Source: Terana coerulea (taxonomy: Eukaryota; Basidiomycota; Agaricomycetes; Polyporales; Phanerochaetaceae). Taken from it: a stretch of DNA of 10,111 bases. Below, piece after piece: positions 9,181-10,111 of this stretch. The notes beneath the pieces were generated by a model, which made no database searches, was not told the DNA's origin, and worked only from the letters and a program-made list of their open reading frames with translations. The translations under genes and the position numbers were made by a program. Numbering within the stretch: position 1 is the first letter of the stretch; each line of letters opens with the position of its first letter. The DNA is taken from positions 1 to 10,111 of the forward strand of contig JAKOGH010000299.1 in the NCBI GenBank assembly GCA_024811115.1. Direction: 5' to 3'.

Positions 9181-9220
9181 CCCACGTCCCATTACGCCGG
9201 GTCTCTCCAGCTATGGTATA

Positions 9221-9228
9221 GTCACGTG
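9221..9228. promoter_or_regulatory. GTCACGTG E-box upstream of HEM1
   Basis: GTCACGTG is a full match to the RTCACGTG site of Cbf1-type bHLH factors and lies about 100 bases before the HEM1 ATG. Related bHLH proteins (Pho4, SREBP-like) share the CACGTG core, so the factor cannot be named. Confidence 0.45.
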
Positions 9229-9326
9229 CCACAGCTAAATGGGTTTCCATAAGAGGCTCAGTCCGACGATCTCGACTTTTGTGTCTGTCCCCCTCGTCCC
9301 CGCCGTCTCGCTCACCGTCCGCAACG

Positions 9327-10111
9327 ATGGAAAGATTCGGCAGCATCACCAAGTTTAAGAACTCGTGCCCTTATCTCCACCGCACAAAGTCTACCACCCT
9401 CCGTACGCTATGCACCAAAGCGTCGCCGCGCTTCCCGTCGCTCTCCAAATTGACCGTGAAGGCAACGGGCTGCCCCGTCATGGGTCCTGCCCTCCAAATG
9501 CGCTCGGGCCAGATTGTCGCAGGCTACGCTAGCGTCGCAGCCACCTCCGACGTCTCCAAGATTCACCAGCACAAGGGCGTCGATACGTCGTCTGCCGACG
9601 TCGCGAAGTGCCCCACGCATCCAAGGCAATTGCTGCTGCGCGGGTCGCGGATGAGCTCGCGAAGGCAAAGTCGAAGAAGGAGCAAGAGCTCTCGTTCAAG
9701 GCGTCCTCTTCGAAGATCGCTATCGGCTGCCCTTTCCACGCAGTCGAGGAGACGAGCCGGACTGCGTCCGCCGACAGTGGCAAGAAGGTCCCCGCCCCGG
9801 GCGGCTTCGACTACGAGAAGTTCTACGTGGAGGAGTTGGAGAAGAAGCACAAGGATGCGTCCTACCGCTACTTCAACAACATCAACCGCAAGGCGGACAA
9901 GTTCCCCATCGCGCACACTGGTAACGTCAAGGACGAGGTGGAGGTCTGGTGTGCCAATGACTACCTCGGCATGGGTAACAACCCTGTCGTATTGGAGACC
10001 ATGCAGTGCGTGTTACTCCGTGCTTATTACCCCGGCTTTCGGCATACTGACGGACAATATTACCCATAGCCGCACTTTGGACACGTACGGCCATGGTGCC
10101 GGCGGCACGAA
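9327..10111 (+). CDS. HEM1: 5-aminolevulinate synthase, mitochondrial, N-terminal part (runs off the window; one apparent frameshift)
   Basis: This PLP enzyme condenses glycine with succinyl-CoA to 5-aminolevulinate, the first step of haem synthesis, in the mitochondrial matrix. Exon 1 is 9327-10005, the intron 10006-10069, and exon 2 starts at 10070 and continues past the window. The ATG opens a Lys/Arg/Ser/Thr-rich presequence. Four Cys-Pro motifs at residues 14, 49, 95 and 135 (SCPYL, GCPVM, KCPHA, GCPFH) resemble the haem regulatory motifs that control import and stability of this enzyme. The catalytic core starts at FDYEKF (161) and continues with SYRYFNNINR, WCANDYLGM and, across the intron, TYGHGAGGTR, all hallmark ALAS sequences. 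A net one-base deletion at C4 9611-9614 must be bridged to join the N-terminus to the core. Only about 240 of an expected 550-640 residues are present. The upstream CCAAT and E-box elements fit haem and oxygen control. Confidence 0.95.
   Translation, partial: MERFGSITKFKNSCPYLHRTKSTTLRTLCTKASPRFPSLSKLTVKATGCPVMGPALQMRSGQIVAGYASVAATSDVSKIHQHKGVDTSSADVAKCPTHPRQLLLRGSRMSSRRQSRRRSKSSRSRRPLRRSLSAALSTQSRRRAGLRPPTVARRSPPRAASTTRSSTWRSWRRSTRMRPTATSTTSTARRTSSPSRTLVTSRTRWRSGVPMTTSAWVTTLSYWRPCSACYSVLITPAFGILTDNITHSRTLDTYGHGAGGT

Overview
The window comes from a filamentous fungus, most likely a basidiomycete (Agaricomycetes). It has dense genes cut by many 50-84 nt GT...AG introns, an alpha-aminoadipate-pathway lysine gene, mitochondrial arginine and haem enzymes with N-terminal presequences, and an intron-bearing tRNA-Leu(CAG). 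All gene models were read by hand by joining exons and checking intron phase, so exact ends carry some uncertainty.

Layout. (1) 15-2825 (+): an unrecognised gene of about 16 exons encoding a proline/serine/arginine-rich, probably nuclear protein. It carries eight psi-K-x-E motifs of SUMO-acceptor or synergy-control type, spread over small exons that are mostly symmetric (phase 1-1). (2) 2826-3252: a convergent intergenic stretch with nothing recognisable. (3) 3253-4729 (-): LYS12, homoisocitrate dehydrogenase, 8 exons. (4) 4851-4944 (+): tRNA-Leu(CAG) with a 14-nt intron, followed by a lone tRNA 3'-half-like relic near 5082-5105. (5) 5370-6715 (+): a Cwc21/SRRM2-type spliceosomal protein with a cwf21 region, polyproline and an RS tail. 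(6) 7086-9004 (+): ARG8, acetylornithine aminotransferase, 5 exons, one unusually long intron with hairpins. (7) 9327 to beyond the window end (+): HEM1, 5-aminolevulinate synthase, N-terminal part with four Cys-Pro motifs.

Functionally, three of the genes encode mitochondrial matrix enzymes for lysine, arginine and haem. LYS12 and ARG8 each have an upstream TGACTC (Gcn4/CPC1 core), and HEM1 has an upstream CCAATCA and a GTCACGTG, which suggests the usual fungal amino-acid and haem controls.

The most striking technical feature is that every recognisable protein-coding gene carries one or more net single-base frameshifts: LYS12, CWC21 (twice), ARG8 and HEM1. Most lie in short homopolymers (A4, C3/C4, GG), and conserved protein sequence resumes immediately in another frame. 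This looks like homopolymer indel error in the assembly rather than real gene decay. The most promising biological novelty is the multi-psiKxE protein of gene 1.
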